17,837 nt of DNA from Lysobacteraceae bacterium (GTDB taxonomy: Bacteria; Pseudomonadota; Gammaproteobacteria; Xanthomonadales; Xanthomonadaceae), in assembly GCA_017990865.1 (NCBI GenBank), contig JAGNNB010000014.1, forward strand, positions 1-17,837. Reading direction: 5' to 3'. Of the stretch, positions 16,718 through 17,837 are shown piece after piece (position 1 is the first letter of the stretch; every line of letters starts with the position of its first letter). The translations under genes were made by a program, and so were the position numbers. The notes beneath the pieces were generated by a model. That model saw only the letters and a list, made by a program, of their open reading frames with translations, made no database searches and was not told the DNA's origin.

Positions 16718-17837
16718 GCCGGCAACAGCACGATCGTCGCCAGCGGCGGCAGGGTGAGCGAGAGCGAACGCGCGCAGCCTTGCGCGGGAATCGCTTCGGC
16801 GTGCAGCGCGCCGCCGCCGTTGCCGACATCAGTGCCGCCGTAGTGGCGCGAATCGGTGTTGAGCGCTTCGCGCCAGCGCGCCGCGCCGTCGTCGGGCACG
16901 CCGATGCGCGCATCGTGACGCGGTACCGGCGTGAAATTGCAGACCACGATCGCCAGCCCGCCTTCGCCGTCGCGACGGACCCAAGCGTAGATCGAACGAT
17001 CGCGATCGTCGCCGAGCAGCCAAGCGAAACCGGCGCTCTCGCAATCCAGGCGATGCAGCGCGGGCGTCTCTCGATACAGACGATTCAGATCGCGCACCAG
17101 ATCGCGCACGCCGCGATGGGGCGCGGTTCCCGCATCGGCGGAATCGAGCAGATGCCAGGGCAGGGCATGGTCGTGATGCCATTCGTCGCGTTGTGCGAAT
17201 TCCTGGCCCATGAACAGCAATTTCTTGCCCGGGTGCGTCCACATGAAACCGTAGTACGCGCGCAGATTCGCGAAACGCTGCCAGTCGTCGCCGGGCATCT
17301 TGGTCAGCAGCGCGCCCTTGCCGTGCACCACTTCGTCGTGCGACAGCGGCAGCATGAAATTTTCGCTGAAGGCGTAGACCAAGCCGAAACTCATCAGGTC
17401 GTGATGCCAGCGCCGATGCACCGGGTCTTCGTGCATGTAGCGCAGCGTGTCGTTCATCCAGCCCATGTCCCATTTGAAGTGGAACCCGAGGCCGCCGTGA
17501 TGCACCGGCGCGGACACGCCGGGAAAACTCGTCGATTCTTCCGCGACGGCGATCGCGCCGGGCGCATCGGCGCCGATCCGCGTGTTCACTTCGCGCAGCA
17601 GCGAGATCGCTTCCAGATTCTCGCGCCCGCCGTGGATATTCGGCACCCATTCGCCTTCATTGCGCGAATAGTCGCGATACAGCATCGACGCCACCGCATC
17701 CACGCGCAGGCCGTCGACGCCGAAGGTTTCCAGCGGATACAGCGCGCTGCCGATCAAAAAGCTGCGGACTTCGGTGCGGCCGAAGTTGTAGATCAACGTG
17801 CCCCAGTCGCGATGCTCGCCTTCGCGCGGATCGGCGT
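16714..17837 (-). CDS. glgB: 1,4-alpha-glucan branching enzyme, C-terminal half (5' end outside the window)
   Basis: About 374 residues are visible, in frame to the window edge; the visible N-terminus reads [11 protein letters not shown], a conserved GlgB segment, so the true start lies beyond 17837. The GH13 catalytic residues are present: the aspartate in [10 protein letters not shown], the glutamate in IAVAEEST and the aspartate in [50 protein letters not shown] and FMGQEFAQ are highly characteristic of the family. The C-terminal all-beta domain ends [11 protein letters not shown]. The enzyme makes alpha-1,6 branch points in glycogen in the cytosol. Its TGA overlaps the glgX ATG (ATGA), making it the upstream gene of this coupled operon. 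Confidence 0.95.

Overview
The window is GC-rich chromosomal DNA, very probably from a gammaproteobacterium of the Xanthomonadales (Lysobacter/Xanthomonas-like). This rests on the high GC, a glgB-glgX-malQ operon with stop/start overlaps, GC-rich extragenic palindromes, and the protein flavour. The genus cannot be fixed from sequence alone. No rRNA, tRNA, CRISPR array, transposase or integrase was found.

Layout, left to right. (1) 1-1656: the 5' part of a secreted protein gene (minus), three tandem palindromic repeats, and a saccharopine-dehydrogenase-like oxidoreductase (minus). (2) 1808-4823: a three-gene minus-strand redox operon, each junction overlapping as ATGA. In transcription order it encodes a cytosolic BFD-[2Fe-2S]/FAD/NAD reductase fused through one membrane helix to five c-type haems, a one-haem DUF3365-like protein, and a small membrane cytochrome b with two H-x13-H pairs. 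Together they look like a split NOX/ferric-reductase-type chain that carries NAD(P)H electrons to periplasmic haems. (3) 4824-5360: a divergent control region with a palindrome and a triplicated 14-bp repeat. (4) 5361-6890: matB (malonate-CoA ligase, plus). Its last codons lie in a 30-bp tandem repeat of GNRA-loop hairpins. (5) 6999-7701 (minus): a HEAGH-motif protein preceded by a 60-aa Gly/Asp-rich membrane peptide.

(6) About 7740-12965: a 5.2-kb island with clearly lower GC, different codon use and non-ATG starts. It sits just downstream of malQ and reads in the same direction. It carries a possible 45-aa leader peptide, a protein with two Rossmann folds (FAD and NAD(P)), a trypsin-fold protein whose three catalytic positions all appear substituted, and a 777-aa PIN-domain protein with a helical C-terminal part. 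The last two genes overlap as ATGA and the whole set looks like one operon. I recognise no named system. Redox enzyme + dead protease + PIN nuclease in a horizontally acquired cassette is a good candidate for an undescribed conflict/defence system.

(7) 12966-17837 (minus): the host glycogen operon glgB (5' end outside the window), glgX and malQ, joined by ATGA overlaps. The last codons of malQ appear to come from the island DNA, marking the right junction.
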